From Ketobacter sp. (GTDB lineage: Bacteria > Pseudomonadota > Gammaproteobacteria > Pseudomonadales > Ketobacteraceae): a stretch of DNA of 64,000 nt. Positions within the stretch are counted from its first letter, which is position 1, and the number at the start of each line of letters is the position of its first letter. Both the position numbers and the translations under genes were made by a program. This document shows, piece by piece, positions 7,759 to 17,055 of the stretch. Location: contig NZ_RCHN01000023.1 in assembly GCF_003671495.1 (NCBI RefSeq), positions 1 to 64,000 of the forward strand, written 5' to 3'. The notes below the pieces were generated by a model that was not told the origin of the DNA, made no database searches, and saw only the letters and a program-made list of their open reading frames with translations.

Positions 7759-8802
7759 TTATGAGTACCGATAGGGGCGGCCAGCCTTGGCCATATCCTC
7801 GTTGTATTGCTTGAAGATTTTTACCACCTTCGCCTTGGTCTCGGATTCTTTGGCAATTTCGTCCCAGAACTTGTGGGCGGCCTGTTCCACCTGATCCCAC
7901 TCCTGGTCGGGGATGCTGGTGAGTTTCATCTTGGTGCCGTTGACCCGCAGCTTGGCTTCGCCGCCCCAGTACCACCACTGGCGATAGTAGTGGGAACTGT
8001 CCATGGTGATCTTGAGCAGTTCTTTCATCTTCTCGGGCAGTTCGTTGTAACGATCCATGTTGGCAAAGAAGGAGCCGATCCAGGCGCCGGAAATGTTGTT
8101 GGTGAGAAAGTAGTTGGTGACGTTGGCCCAGCCTACGGTGTAGTCCTCGGTGATGCCGGACCAGGCGATGCCGTCCAGTTCACCGGTCTGCACCGCCACT
8201 TCCACGTCCTCCCACGGAATGGACACCGGCACAATGCCGAACTGGGCCATAAAGCGCCCGGCAGTGGGGAAGGTGAACACCCGCAGGCCTTTCAGATCCT
8301 TGAGGCTGTTCACCGGGTTTTTGGTGGCAAAGTGGCAAGGGTCCCAGGCGCCGGCGGACAAATGTTTTACGCCCACTTTGGCGTATTCCTCTTCCCAGAT
8401 TTCTTTCAAACCGTATTGGTTGAACAGCACGGGTACGTCCAGGGAATAGCGGCTGGCAAAGGGAAAGTAACCACCGAATACGGTGACTTCGGTGGGGGAT
8501 GCCATGGAGTCGTCATCGGATTGCACTGCGTCCAGGGTGCCTTTCTGCAGGGCCCGGAACAGTTCGCCGGTGGGCACCAGCTGGTCAGCAAAATAAAGCT
8601 CAATCTGCATTTCATCGCCGGCAATTTTATTGAAACTTTCGATGGCGGGTTTGATGACGTGCTCGGCCAGGGCGGGGCCAGCATAGGTTTGCATGCGCCA
8701 TTTTATTTTGGGCTTGGCGGCGTACAGGCGGGGCGGAGTCAGGGCAGCGGCGGAACCCGCCAGAAGGGCAGCAGACTTAATAAACGTACGGCGATCTTTC
8801 AT
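7759..8802 (-). CDS. dctP: TRAP transporter periplasmic substrate-binding protein, DctP type
   Basis: The 347-residue protein starts with DRRTFIKSAALLAGSAAAL, a twin-arginine-type signal with the RRTFIK motif, so export through Tat is likely. The mature part is a DctP/TAXI-like solute receptor with AVQSDDDSMASPTEVTVFGG, the LKDLKGLRVFTFPTAGRF motif and a conserved GELDGIAWSG segment that lines the ligand site in this family. The Trp/Tyr-rich HYYRQWWYWGGEA segment belongs to the subgroup with ligands such as lactate or 2-oxo acids, but the substrate cannot be named from sequence. It is the last gene of a dctQ-dctM-dctP operon, 101 bp after dctM. Confidence 0.9.
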   Translation of the reverse strand: MKDRRTFIKSAALLAGSAAALTPPRLYAAKPKIKWRMQTYAGPALAEHVIKPAIESFNKIAGDEMQIELYFADQLVPTGELFRALQKGTLDAVQSDDDSMASPTEVTVFGGYFPFASRYSLDVPVLFNQYGLKEIWEEEYAKVGVKHLSAGAWDPCHFATKNPVNSLKDLKGLRVFTFPTAGRFMAQFGIVPVSIPWEDVEVAVQTGELDGIAWSGITEDYTVGWANVTNYFLTNNISGAWIGSFFANMDRYNELPEKMKELLKITMDSSHYYRQWWYWGGEAKLRVNGTKMKLTSIPDQEWDQVEQAAHKFWDEIAKESETKAKVVKIFKQYNEDMAKAGRPYRYS

Positions 8803-8903
8803 TGGTTTATCCTCATTTACGTAGCAGTAGACTTCGGTTCAACACATGAATCGGTACAGCATTCAAATCATGACAGCGGGGTGAAGGTTTGGTTATGGTG
8901 TTG

Positions 8904-10226
8904 TTATGGGTTGTACACATAGTTCGGCAACCACAGGGCCAATTGCGGGAAGATCATAATGATGGTCAGGGCCAGCACCATGACCAGCACAAACGGCAGG
9001 ATGGAACTGTAGATGTCCCGCAGGCTGATGTCCGGCGGTGCCATGGCGCGCATTAAAAACAGGTTGTAGCCAAACGGCGGGGTCATGTAGGCAATCTGGG
9101 TGGTGATGGTGTACAGCACGCCGTACCAGATCAGGTCAAAACCCAGGGCCTGCACCAGGGGCACATACAACGGCGCCACGATTACCAGCATGGCGGTGTC
9201 GTCCAGAAAGGTGCCCATCACCAGAAACGACAATTGCATCAAAATCAGAATCACCCAGGGGCTTAACCCCAGTTGTTCGGTGAACAGGTTGTCGATGGCT
9301 TTCACTGCCCCCAGGCCATCGAACACTGCACCAAAACCCAAAGCGGCCAGAATGATCCACATGAACATGCAGGAGATGCCCAGGGTGTTGCGCAGGGAAT
9401 TTTCGAACACGGTTTTGTTCATGCGGCCTTTGAGGATGGCGGCCACCATGGCGGCCAGCGCGCCCAGGGCAGAACTTTCCACCAGGCTGGTCCAGCCGTT
9501 CACGAACGGCACCATCATCACCGCAAAAATGCCCACCGGCAGCAGGCCTGCCCGCAACAGCCGCAGCTTTTCGGCGCTGCTGACCTGGCGCTCTTCTTTC
9601 GGCAATACCGGGCCCAGCTCCGGCTGCAAGCGACAGCGGACGGCGATGTACAGAATAAACAGAGCTGCCATGATCAGCCCGGGCACAATACCCGCCAGCC
9701 ACAACTGCCCCACCGGCTGGCGCGCAATCATGGCGTACAGCACCAACACCACCGACGGCGGCACCAGAATCCCCAGGGAGGAGCCGGCCTGCACCACCCC
9801 GGTCACCATGCGTTTGTCGTAACCGCGCCGCAGCAGTTCCGGCAGGGCAATGGTGGCGCCAATGGCCATGCCCGCCACTGACAGGCCGTTCATGGCGGAC
9901 ACCAGTACCATCAGGCCGATGGTGCCGATGGCCAGGCCGCCGTGGATGGGCCCCATCCAGACATGGAACATCTGGTACAGGTCATCGGCAATGCGGGATT
10001 CCGACAGGATGTAGCCCATGAAAATGAACATGGGCAGGGTCAGCAGCGGATACCAGTTCATCAGTTTCATGGCGGCGGTAAAGGGAATGTCGGCGCCACC
10101 GGTGCCCCACAGGGCCAGGGCCGCCACCGCCGCCACGGCGCCAATGGCCGCAAACACCCGCTGGCCGGTCATCATCAGCAGCATCATGAGGGCGAACATG
10201 GTGGAGGCGATCAGGCTATGAGACAT
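8904..10226 (-). CDS. dctM: TRAP transporter large permease, DctM type
   Basis: The 440-residue protein has about twelve membrane segments, as expected for the DctM ion-transporter superfamily subunit. Family motifs include MNGLSVAGMAIGATIALPELLRR, GSSLGILVPPSVVLVLYAMI and MGTFLDDTAMLVIVAPL. It forms the membrane core that couples solute uptake to a sodium or proton gradient. Its ATG overlaps the dctQ stop codon as TGATG, so ATG 10226 was chosen over the upstream TTG. The tight overlap implies coupled translation with the small permease. Confidence 0.93.
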   Translation of the reverse strand: MSHSLIASTMFALMMLLMMTGQRVFAAIGAVAAVAALALWGTGGADIPFTAAMKLMNWYPLLTLPMFIFMGYILSESRIADDLYQMFHVWMGPIHGGLAIGTIGLMVLVSAMNGLSVAGMAIGATIALPELLRRGYDKRMVTGVVQAGSSLGILVPPSVVLVLYAMIARQPVGQLWLAGIVPGLIMAALFILYIAVRCRLQPELGPVLPKEERQVSSAEKLRLLRAGLLPVGIFAVMMVPFVNGWTSLVESSALGALAAMVAAILKGRMNKTVFENSLRNTLGISCMFMWIILAALGFGAVFDGLGAVKAIDNLFTEQLGLSPWVILILMQLSFLVMGTFLDDTAMLVIVAPLYVPLVQALGFDLIWYGVLYTITTQIAYMTPPFGYNLFLMRAMAPPDISLRDIYSSILPFVLVMVLALTIIMIFPQLALWLPNYVYNP

Positions 10227-10750
10227 CAAACTTCCTCTCTCTTATCCAGTTCCACACCCCGGATGCGGGCGATGTCCTTACACAATTCCGACAGGGCCTG
10301 CAGGATCATCATGATAAAGCCCACGCACATCACTGCCTTGATGGGCCACAGGTAAGGGCGCCAGGCGGTGCGGCTGCGCTGGTTGTATTCCCAGGAGTAC
10401 ATCAGGCTTTCGTAACCGCCATAGAGCAGCACGCCCAGAAAGAACAGCAGAAAGCACACGGTGAAGGTGTCCACCCAGGCTTTGGTGTGGGGTGACCACT
10501 GGCCATAGAACAGGTCCATGCGCACGTTGGCATTCAACTGGATGGAATAGGCGCCGCCCAGGATGTAATAGGCCACCATGGCGAACTGGGCGGATTCCAG
10601 GGTCCACAGAGAGGGCATAAAAAAGGTTTTGGAAATGGAGGACCATAGCAGTATGCCCACCATGATGAAGATGCTGTACATCATCAGGCGGCCGATGCGG
10701 CGATTGAACTGATCGACTAGCCGTACATAACCAACGATGAACCGTGGCAT
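10226..10750 (-). CDS. dctQ: TRAP transporter small permease, DctQ type
   Basis: The 174-residue protein has four predicted helices, at about 22-42, 55-75, 95-115 and 138-158. The DctQ-type motif FAMVAYYILGGAYSIQLNANVRMDLFY spans helix two and the following loop. DctQ bridges the solute receptor and DctM. It is the first gene of the operon. The 231 bp upstream, shared with the divergent glycogen phosphorylase gene, must contain both promoters. No clear operator was found there. Confidence 0.9.
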   Translation of the reverse strand: MPRFIVGYVRLVDQFNRRIGRLMMYSIFIMVGILLWSSISKTFFMPSLWTLESAQFAMVAYYILGGAYSIQLNANVRMDLFYGQWSPHTKAWVDTFTVCFLLFFLGVLLYGGYESLMYSWEYNQRSRTAWRPYLWPIKAVMCVGFIMMILQALSELCKDIARIRGVELDKREEV

Positions 10751-10981
10751 GCCGTGTTGCTACTCCCCATATCAGAAGAAAAGTCTGAATGATATTCCCA
10801 AGGGGCACCCGGGAAACTGCATCAGGTTGCCATGGAAACGTCATAACATCTTAGTGGGTTGGGAGCAAGTAATATGCCACCAGAAAGTGTCCGCTGATCA
10901 TTTGTCACTTTTTTCCCGGGCTTCAAGCATGTAAATTGCAGGTAATGCTGTCCCATCCCTGCTCCTGCCGGAGACCACCGA

Positions 10982-13465
10982 ATGAATCAGCTCCCTGCGC
11001 CTTTTTCTGAATACGACCGCACCGCTTTGACCAAGGACGCACTGAAGAAGGGCTTTCTGGACAATCTCTACTTTATGCTGGGCAAGTTTCCCTCGGTGGC
11101 CACCCACACGGATTACTACCTGGCCCTGGCGTACACGGTGCGTGACCGCATGCTGCACCGCTGGATCAGTACCGCCAGCACGTACACCGACCAGGGCGCG
11201 CGCACGGTCTGTTATCTGTCGGCGGAATTTTTGATGGGCCCGCACCTGGGCAACAACCTGATCAACATGGGCATCTATGGCGAGGCCCGGGAGATGGTGG
11301 AAGAACTGGGCCTGGATCTGGATGAGCTGATGGCGCGGGAGGAAGAGCCGGGCCTGGGCAATGGTGGTCTGGGCCGCTTGGCTGCCTGCTTCATCGACTC
11401 CATGGCCACCCTGGAGGTGCCCTCCATCGGTTACGGCATTCGTTATGAGTTCGGCATTTTCGAGCAGACCATCGTCAACGGCTGGCAGGTGGAAAAGACC
11501 GACAAGTGGCTCAAGTATGGCAACCCCTGGGAAATCGCACGGCCGGAGTGGACCCAGGAGATCAAACTGGGTGGCCACACTGAACGGTATACCGATGAGG
11601 AAGGCCGCCTGCGCATTCGCTGGGTGCCGGCCAAGATCGTCAACGGCATCCCTTACGACACCCCCATCCTGGGGTACAACAACAATACCGGCAACACCCT
11701 GCGCCTGTGGAAATCAGAAGCGCCGGAATCCTTCGATTTTGAAACCTTCAACCGGGGCGATTATTACGGCGCGGTCAACAAAAAAGTCATCTCGGAAAAC
11801 ATCAGTAAGGTGCTCTACCCCAATGATGAACAGATGAGTGGCAAGGAGTTGCGGCTGGAGCAGCAATACTTTTTTGTGTCCTGCTCGTTGCGGGACATGC
11901 TGCGCATTCTGCAGCAGCAAAAACTGCCCTTGAGCCGGTTTCATGAAAAGTACGCGGTGCAGTTGAACGACACCCACCCGGCCATTGCGGTGGCGGAACT
12001 GATGCGGCTGCTGGTGGATGAGTATCTGCTCAGTTGGGAGGACGCCTGGGACATCACCCAGCGCACATTTGCCTACACCAATCACACCCTGTTGCCGGAA
12101 GCGCTGGAGCAGTGGCCCCTGTCCCTGTTTGAGAAAGTCCTGCCGCGCCACCTGGAAATCATTTACGAAATCAACGACCGCTTTCTGGAAGAGGTGCGCA
12201 TGCGTTTCTTTGGTGACGAAGCGCGGGTGGCCCGTTTGTCCCTGATCAATGAGGGTGGGTCCCGCTACGTGCGTATGGCCCATCTGGCCTGTGTCGGCAG
12301 CCATGCCATCAACGGGGTGGCGGAACTGCATTCCGAATTGCTGAAGCAGGATGTGCTGAAGGATTTCTATGAGCTGTGGCCGGAGAAATTCCAGAACAAG
12401 ACCAATGGGGTTACGCCGCGGCGCTGGATGGTGCTGTCCAACCCGAAACTCTCGCACTTGATCAGTGAACAGATCGGCTGTGAGTGGGTCTGCGATCTGG
12501 ACCAGTTAAGCAAACTGGAGCCGCTGGCAGAAGACGCGGGCTTTCGCAAAGCCTGGTGGGAGGTCAAGCGCGCCAACAAGGAACAGTTCTCACGCTTTAT
12601 CGTCAACCGGACCGGGGTGCTGGTGGACCCGGATTCCATGTTTGATTTTCAGGTGAAACGGATTCATGAATACAAGCGGCAACACCTCAGCGTATTGCAC
12701 ATCATCGCCCTCTACCGGCAGTTGAAAGACAATCCCAATATGGATATTCCGCCGCGCACGTTCTTGTTTGGTGGCAAGGCGGCCCCGGGTTACCACATGG
12801 CCAAACGCATCATCAAACTGATCACCTCGGTGGGGGACATCATCAATCGTGATCCGGGCATCCGCGATCAGATCAAGGTGGTGTTTGTGCCCAATTTTAA
12901 TGTCACCACCGGGCAAAAAATCTATCCGGCGGCGGATTTGTCGGAGCAGATTTCCACCGCGGGTAAGGAGGCTTCCGGCACCGGCAATATGAAGTTCTCC
13001 ATGAACGGTGCCCTCACCATTGGCACCCTGGACGGTGCCAACGTGGAGATCCGCGAAGAGGTGGGGGCGGAGAATTTCTTCCTGTTCGGGCTCACCACTG
13101 AAGAGGTTTATCGCCTCAAAGCCGAGGGTTACCGGCCTTATGATTACTATCAGAATAATGCGCAGTTAAAGGACGTCATCGACCTGATCCAGCACGGATT
13201 CTTTTCCCACGGTAATGGTGAACTGTTCAAGGATCTCATTGACGCCCTGCTCTATCACGATCCTTACTGCCTGTTTGCGGATTTTGCCTCCTATGTGGAA
13301 TGCCAGCAAACGGTGTCGGAGGCGTTTCGGGATCGGGACCAGTGGACCCGCATGTCCATTCTCAACGCCGCCCGCACCGGCAAGTTTTCCTCTGATCGTT
13401 CCATCCAGCAGTACTGTGATGACATCTGGAAGGTGCAGCCGGTGCCCATTACCCTGATGACCTGA
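10982..13465 (+). CDS. glgP: Glycogen/starch/alpha-glucan phosphorylase
   Basis: The 827-residue enzyme matches GT35 phosphorylases over its full length. It removes glucose from alpha-1,4-glucan ends with phosphate, giving glucose-1-phosphate in the cytoplasm. Visible landmarks are AEFLMGPHLGNNL, EEEPGLGNGGLGRLAACF, QLNDTHPAIAVAELMR, NKTNGVTPRRW and the pyridoxal-phosphate signature EASGTGNMKFSMNGALTIGT, which contains the Schiff-base lysine. No glycogen synthesis gene is adjacent, and the gene stands alone next to a convergent patatin gene that begins one base after its stop codon. Confidence 0.97.
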   Translation: MNQLPAPFSEYDRTALTKDALKKGFLDNLYFMLGKFPSVATHTDYYLALAYTVRDRMLHRWISTASTYTDQGARTVCYLSAEFLMGPHLGNNLINMGIYGEAREMVEELGLDLDELMAREEEPGLGNGGLGRLAACFIDSMATLEVPSIGYGIRYEFGIFEQTIVNGWQVEKTDKWLKYGNPWEIARPEWTQEIKLGGHTERYTDEEGRLRIRWVPAKIVNGIPYDTPILGYNNNTGNTLRLWKSEAPESFDFETFNRGDYYGAVNKKVISENISKVLYPNDEQMSGKELRLEQQYFFVSCSLRDMLRILQQQKLPLSRFHEKYAVQLNDTHPAIAVAELMRLLVDEYLLSWEDAWDITQRTFAYTNHTLLPEALEQWPLSLFEKVLPRHLEIIYEINDRFLEEVRMRFFGDEARVARLSLINEGGSRYVRMAHLACVGSHAINGVAELHSELLKQDVLKDFYELWPEKFQNKTNGVTPRRWMVLSNPKLSHLISEQIGCEWVCDLDQLSKLEPLAEDAGFRKAWWEVKRANKEQFSRFIVNRTGVLVDPDSMFDFQVKRIHEYKRQHLSVLHIIALYRQLKDNPNMDIPPRTFLFGGKAAPGYHMAKRIIKLITSVGDIINRDPGIRDQIKVVFVPNFNVTTGQKIYPAADLSEQISTAGKEASGTGNMKFSMNGALTIGTLDGANVEIREEVGAENFFLFGLTTEEVYRLKAEGYRPYDYYQNNAQLKDVIDLIQHGFFSHGNGELFKDLIDALLYHDPYCLFADFASYVECQQTVSEAFRDRDQWTRMSILNAARTGKFSSDRSIQQYCDDIWKVQPVPITLMT

Positions 13466-14713
13466 TCATTCCGGTTCCAACAGAAACGCTTCGATTTCGT
13501 CAATGCGCTGGGCTGCATCCCGATAGCCCAGCTGAATCAGTTCGCGGGTGAATTCGGAATCAAACAGCAGGAAGCTGGTGAGGTCGGCGCTTTGGGCATC
13601 CGGCGTGCCGAGCCCTTCCATCAGGTAGCGAATGCTTTTCGGCATGCGATGCTGCAGGGTTTTGGCAATGATGGCGATGTCGGCAGAAGGTGAAATCACC
13701 AGGGGTGACACAATGCGCATGGGCTCGTGATCCGGATCGCTGTCTTCCACCAGGTCCACCAGGGACGCCAGTTTTTCGTGTTCGGTGACGAAGGAGTTCA
13801 TGCGCTTCAGGTGATCCAGATCCGCGTCCAGGTGATCCAGGAAGATGGCGTTCATCAGCGTACCCAGAATTTGTGACAGGGGCGGACGCCGGAGCTTGGC
13901 GGCGAAGTCTTCATCCTGGGTCCACTCCGAGCGCAGCAGACTGTTGGCGGATTCCTGGCAGCGTACACCCACCGCCAGCAGGCGGCGAGCCCCCAGGCGG
14001 ATGGCCGGGCTCAAGGGCGTCACCAGGCGCATGGCGCCGTCTCCAAAATAGGCGTTGGAGGCGCCGGCGGGCAGTTCCACCGGCGGGAACACGATGGGGA
14101 TGGCGGCGGAGGCCAGCACATGGGGCAGGGTTATCTCTGCAGAGAGGGCCACCCGCCGGCTTTTGTTCCACAGTGGGTGCCCCGGTTTGCCCTCCACAAA
14201 GGTAAAGGCCCGGCCGCTGTGGTAACCGGTGGCGGTGATGCCGAGGGCATACAGGCTGCCTTTGTTCACCGCCTGGCGAATGCCGTCCAGCTTCAGGTTG
14301 TTGCCCAGAAAATGATAGAGGGGTGAAGAGTCCACCAGGGACTGCACCCGGCCGGCGCCGATCAGTCCGCCCAATCCAAAGTCCAGGGCCATGCTGGCGG
14401 CGTTCTTCATCATGGCCAGGGGATCGGTGCGATAGACATCCTTGGCCTGCAGACTGGACCACAGTTTCACCAGCAGTTTGGAGGCGGCGGTGAAATCCTG
14501 GTGTTGGCTGGCGATGGCGGCACCGTTGATGGCACCGGCGGAGGCGCCGGTGATGATCGAAAAGGGTGCGGTCTGGTGCGCGAAGGCCGGAATTTCGCTG
14601 ATGCGTTTCATGACCCCGGCCTGGTAGGCGCCGCGGGCACCGCCGGCGGTCAGCACCAGGGCCGTGTGGTTATGGGGTATTGCCGGGGGTATTACAGGGG
14701 CTTGTTGTGACAT
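13466..14713 (-). CDS. Patatin-like phospholipase
   Basis: The 415-residue protein has the patatin fold signatures: an oxyanion loop TAGGARGAYQAG near residue 23, the nucleophile elbow GASAG near residue 56, and the DGA triad partner in YFGDGAMR near 225. It should be a Ser-Asp lipid acyl hydrolase. A C-terminal region of about 150 residues (MNSFVTEHEKLASLVDLVED onward) matches bacterial patatins with a trailing helical domain of unknown role. No signal peptide is seen, so it is probably cytoplasmic. The stop codon directly abuts the stop codon of the convergent glgP. Confidence 0.9.
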   Translation of the reverse strand: MSQQAPVIPPAIPHNHTALVLTAGGARGAYQAGVMKRISEIPAFAHQTAPFSIITGASAGAINGAAIASQHQDFTAASKLLVKLWSSLQAKDVYRTDPLAMMKNAASMALDFGLGGLIGAGRVQSLVDSSPLYHFLGNNLKLDGIRQAVNKGSLYALGITATGYHSGRAFTFVEGKPGHPLWNKSRRVALSAEITLPHVLASAAIPIVFPPVELPAGASNAYFGDGAMRLVTPLSPAIRLGARRLLAVGVRCQESANSLLRSEWTQDEDFAAKLRRPPLSQILGTLMNAIFLDHLDADLDHLKRMNSFVTEHEKLASLVDLVEDSDPDHEPMRIVSPLVISPSADIAIIAKTLQHRMPKSIRYLMEGLGTPDAQSADLTSFLLFDSEFTRELIQLGYRDAAQRIDEIEAFLLEPE

Positions 14714-14803
14714 GGAGCTACCAACTGTGAACGAAAATCAGTAGCTCCGATGCAGGGAGTATGCCACGGCCTTGAAGGCCACCGGCTTCGTCCCAGTGCC
14801 GGT

Positions 14804-16546
14804 TCAGGAGGCCATCAGATTGCGCTCGATGGCGTCCAGAAAGCCGTACATGTCCACCACCTGTTCCTGATCGGGATGGTTGGTTTTGCCCCGTAAATCC
14901 GCCGTGATATAGCCCTGCTCCACGGTGGTGATGAGGGCGCTTTTCAACTGGTCGGAATAGGTTTTCAAAGCCTCGTTTGCTTCCCGCGAGGCCAGGGTTT
15001 CCAGCGCATTGGCCACCGCAAACAACAAGGCAGAGGGGTTGAACAGGGCCACCTCGCCGTTGGACTCCAGGTATTTCAGGTACAGATCGTGGGCGGTGCC
15101 GTGGGGCGCTTCGTAGAGCATGGTGCCGTCCATGCTTTCGATGATGGAAGACGCCGTGGCCAGACTGCCCCCCAGGGCGGCGGAAATATCGGAGAAGATA
15201 TCCCCATCCAGGTTGAGAGAGGGATAGAGGCCGTTGCGGGGCGGGTCGGTGATCATCTTTTTCAGTTGCGATGAGGGCCGCATGATCATGAAGGACGGTG
15301 GCTGCAGGTTCAGGGCCACGATTTCCTGGCGCACATCCTTGATCACGGTGCTGAATACATCGTCGTATTCCATGTACTCCCGCTTCAGGCCGAAATAGAT
15401 TTCCTTGCCGTTCTTGGCGGCGTCGCGGAACACCTGCCCCACCCAGTCCTTGATGGCATCCCGGTCGTTGGCCATGAAGATCACCGGGTCGCCCTGCTTG
15501 ACGTCGCGGGCGCATTTTTCTTCTCCGTCCAGCACCACCTTGATGATGCCGTCTTCGTCCATGGGGGCGTTGAAGCTGCCGTACTGGTCGCCGCCGCCGG
15601 CGCTCATACGGGAGATGGACACACTGAAGCGACGGTCGGGGATGCCGTATTTTTTCAGCTCTTCCACCAGCTTATAGAGTTTGCGGCCGGTGGTGTTTTC
15701 CGGCACCCCCCAGATGGCCCGCTGCGGTGGGTTGGAGACAATGCGCGCCGCCTGGGCATCGATCAGTTCGTAGAAATACTTTAACCCCAGTTTGTCGAAC
15801 TCCGCCTGGTACTGCTCTTTGAAAATGGTTTCCACGGTTTCTCGCATCACCCCGTCGTAACCGGAGATCACCGTATCCTTCAGCCCCAGGTACGCGTCGC
15901 GTTTTTCGTCGATGGCTCGGCGGAAAAAATTGTGGGCCCACTCCTTCACCTTTTCGGTATCGTTGGAGGCCAGCAACCAGGGGTCGCCCTTTTTGATTTT
16001 GCGGCGGTGCAACTCCACCGGGTCGCCACTCTGGCCCACGAACAGCACTTTGATGATGCCGGTGGATTTGGAGATTTCGTTGTGGCTTTCCTTGTTGCCG
16101 CCGGTTTCCATGGTGTCCACCACGATGTCCCGGTTGATCCAGTCGGGGGTGAGGCGTTTCAGGTTGCGAAAGGGAATGTCCTCGCGGGTGATGTTGCCGC
16201 TGATGCCTTTGCGGATAGCCCCGTTGGGGGATTTGGTGGCCAGGGGTTTCAGGGCGCTGCGCTCCAGCTCCGGCATCTTCGCCAGAAATTCATCCAGCTG
16301 TGCCTTGTTCACGGTCATGCCGGCGTTTTTGATGCCCACCCCGTGTTGCTTGAGGGCCTCGATGGAATCCTTCACCACTTCGCCGTTGGTGCGCAGGCGG
16401 TTCTCGGCGGACAGGTCCACCTCCACCAGGGGAATGTCCAGCTTGCTGGTAACGAACTGCTCCAGCACCCGCTCGAAGGAGACTTGGGCCATTTCGTCTC
16501 CGTGCAGAATGACCAGGGGGCTGTTGACTTTGATTCGATTGGACAT
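14804..16546 (-). CDS. icd: Isocitrate dehydrogenase, long 580-residue form with an internal repeat
   Basis: The protein has hallmarks of homodimeric isocitrate dehydrogenases: ILHGDEMA at residues 13-20, the substrate segment SPNGAIRK at 106-113, DGDIFSDISAALGGSL around 447-462 and a coenzyme segment PHGTAHDLY at 481-489. It converts isocitrate to 2-oxoglutarate. At 580 residues it is about 160 longer than the usual form. The extra length comes from a duplication of about 115 residues: GIIKV...KKGDPWLLASND (163-196) recurs as GIIKV...KQGDPVIFMAND (333-360), and the similarity continues through SNPPQRAIWGV and TDPPRNGLYPS. The Asp after HGTAH sits where NAD-specific enzymes carry Asp and NADP-specific ones carry basic residues. 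NAD preference is therefore a possibility, although such genes are usually annotated as NADP-dependent. Confidence 0.9.
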   Translation of the reverse strand: MSNRIKVNSPLVILHGDEMAQVSFERVLEQFVTSKLDIPLVEVDLSAENRLRTNGEVVKDSIEALKQHGVGIKNAGMTVNKAQLDEFLAKMPELERSALKPLATKSPNGAIRKGISGNITREDIPFRNLKRLTPDWINRDIVVDTMETGGNKESHNEISKSTGIIKVLFVGQSGDPVELHRRKIKKGDPWLLASNDTEKVKEWAHNFFRRAIDEKRDAYLGLKDTVISGYDGVMRETVETIFKEQYQAEFDKLGLKYFYELIDAQAARIVSNPPQRAIWGVPENTTGRKLYKLVEELKKYGIPDRRFSVSISRMSAGGGDQYGSFNAPMDEDGIIKVVLDGEEKCARDVKQGDPVIFMANDRDAIKDWVGQVFRDAAKNGKEIYFGLKREYMEYDDVFSTVIKDVRQEIVALNLQPPSFMIMRPSSQLKKMITDPPRNGLYPSLNLDGDIFSDISAALGGSLATASSIIESMDGTMLYEAPHGTAHDLYLKYLESNGEVALFNPSALLFAVANALETLASREANEALKTYSDQLKSALITTVEQGYITADLRGKTNHPDQEQVVDMYGFLDAIERNLMAS

Positions 16547-16672
16547 GGGGGATCTCCAGGCAAGCGGTTACGCGATTCATTCCGACCATCATACATGGAA
16601 GACAGTAGAACGCTTATTCGACTTTAATACAATGCCGGTTTGGCGCTTCGCCTGCTGAACCCCAAAACTGTG

Positions 16673-16723
16673 CAAGCAGGCGCGGTGCTGCCGGGAAATG
16701 GGTCGTTTGCAGCGGCCTGCTTG
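16673..16723 (-). terminator. Inverted repeat downstream of yciI, possible terminator
   Basis: CAAGCAGGC at 16673-16681 pairs with GCCTGCTTG at 16715-16723, with an inner GCTGC/GCAGC pair. It lies just after the YciI stop codon on the minus strand and before the icd promoter region. There is no clear U-tract, so the role is uncertain. Confidence 0.4.
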
Positions 16724-16737
16724 TTCAGTCCAGGCGT

Positions 16738-17037
16738 TTAGGCGGCGGCTTCGGCCTGCAGGAACGCGAGGCGGGGATCAGTGCGGCCGGGGCTGATTTC
16801 CAGGATCTCGGCACTGACCACCCCGTGGGCAACGAAGGGGTCTTCCTCCACCCGTTGCAACAGGGCCTCGCGTTGGGTGTTGTGGGCCAGGATGCTGCCA
16901 CCCAATTGCGGTTGCAGGCTGCCCGCCAGCAGGAACACACCGTCGTCGAAGCCTTGTTGCAGCCAGGCGTTATGGTCCGCCATCAGCTCCGGTGCCTTGG
17001 CTTTGTGTGCGGAAAATTTCAGTAATACGATGAACAT
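16738..17037 (-). CDS. YciI family protein
   Basis: The 99-residue protein has the YciI fold pattern, with a first strand MFIVLLKFS, the helix segment HNAWLQQGFDDGVFLLAGSLQP and the closing DPFVAHGVV strand. YciI domains are dimeric ferredoxin-like proteins with a conserved His-Asp pair, and their reaction is generally unknown. It follows the TetR gene by 18 bp on the same strand and should be in the same operon, so it is probably repressed by that regulator. Confidence 0.85.
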   Translation of the reverse strand: MFIVLLKFSAHKAKAPELMADHNAWLQQGFDDGVFLLAGSLQPQLGGSILAHNTQREALLQRVEEDPFVAHGVVSAEILEISPGRTDPRLAFLQAEAAA

Positions 17038-17055
17038 GGTGCTGTCTCCCTGTGC

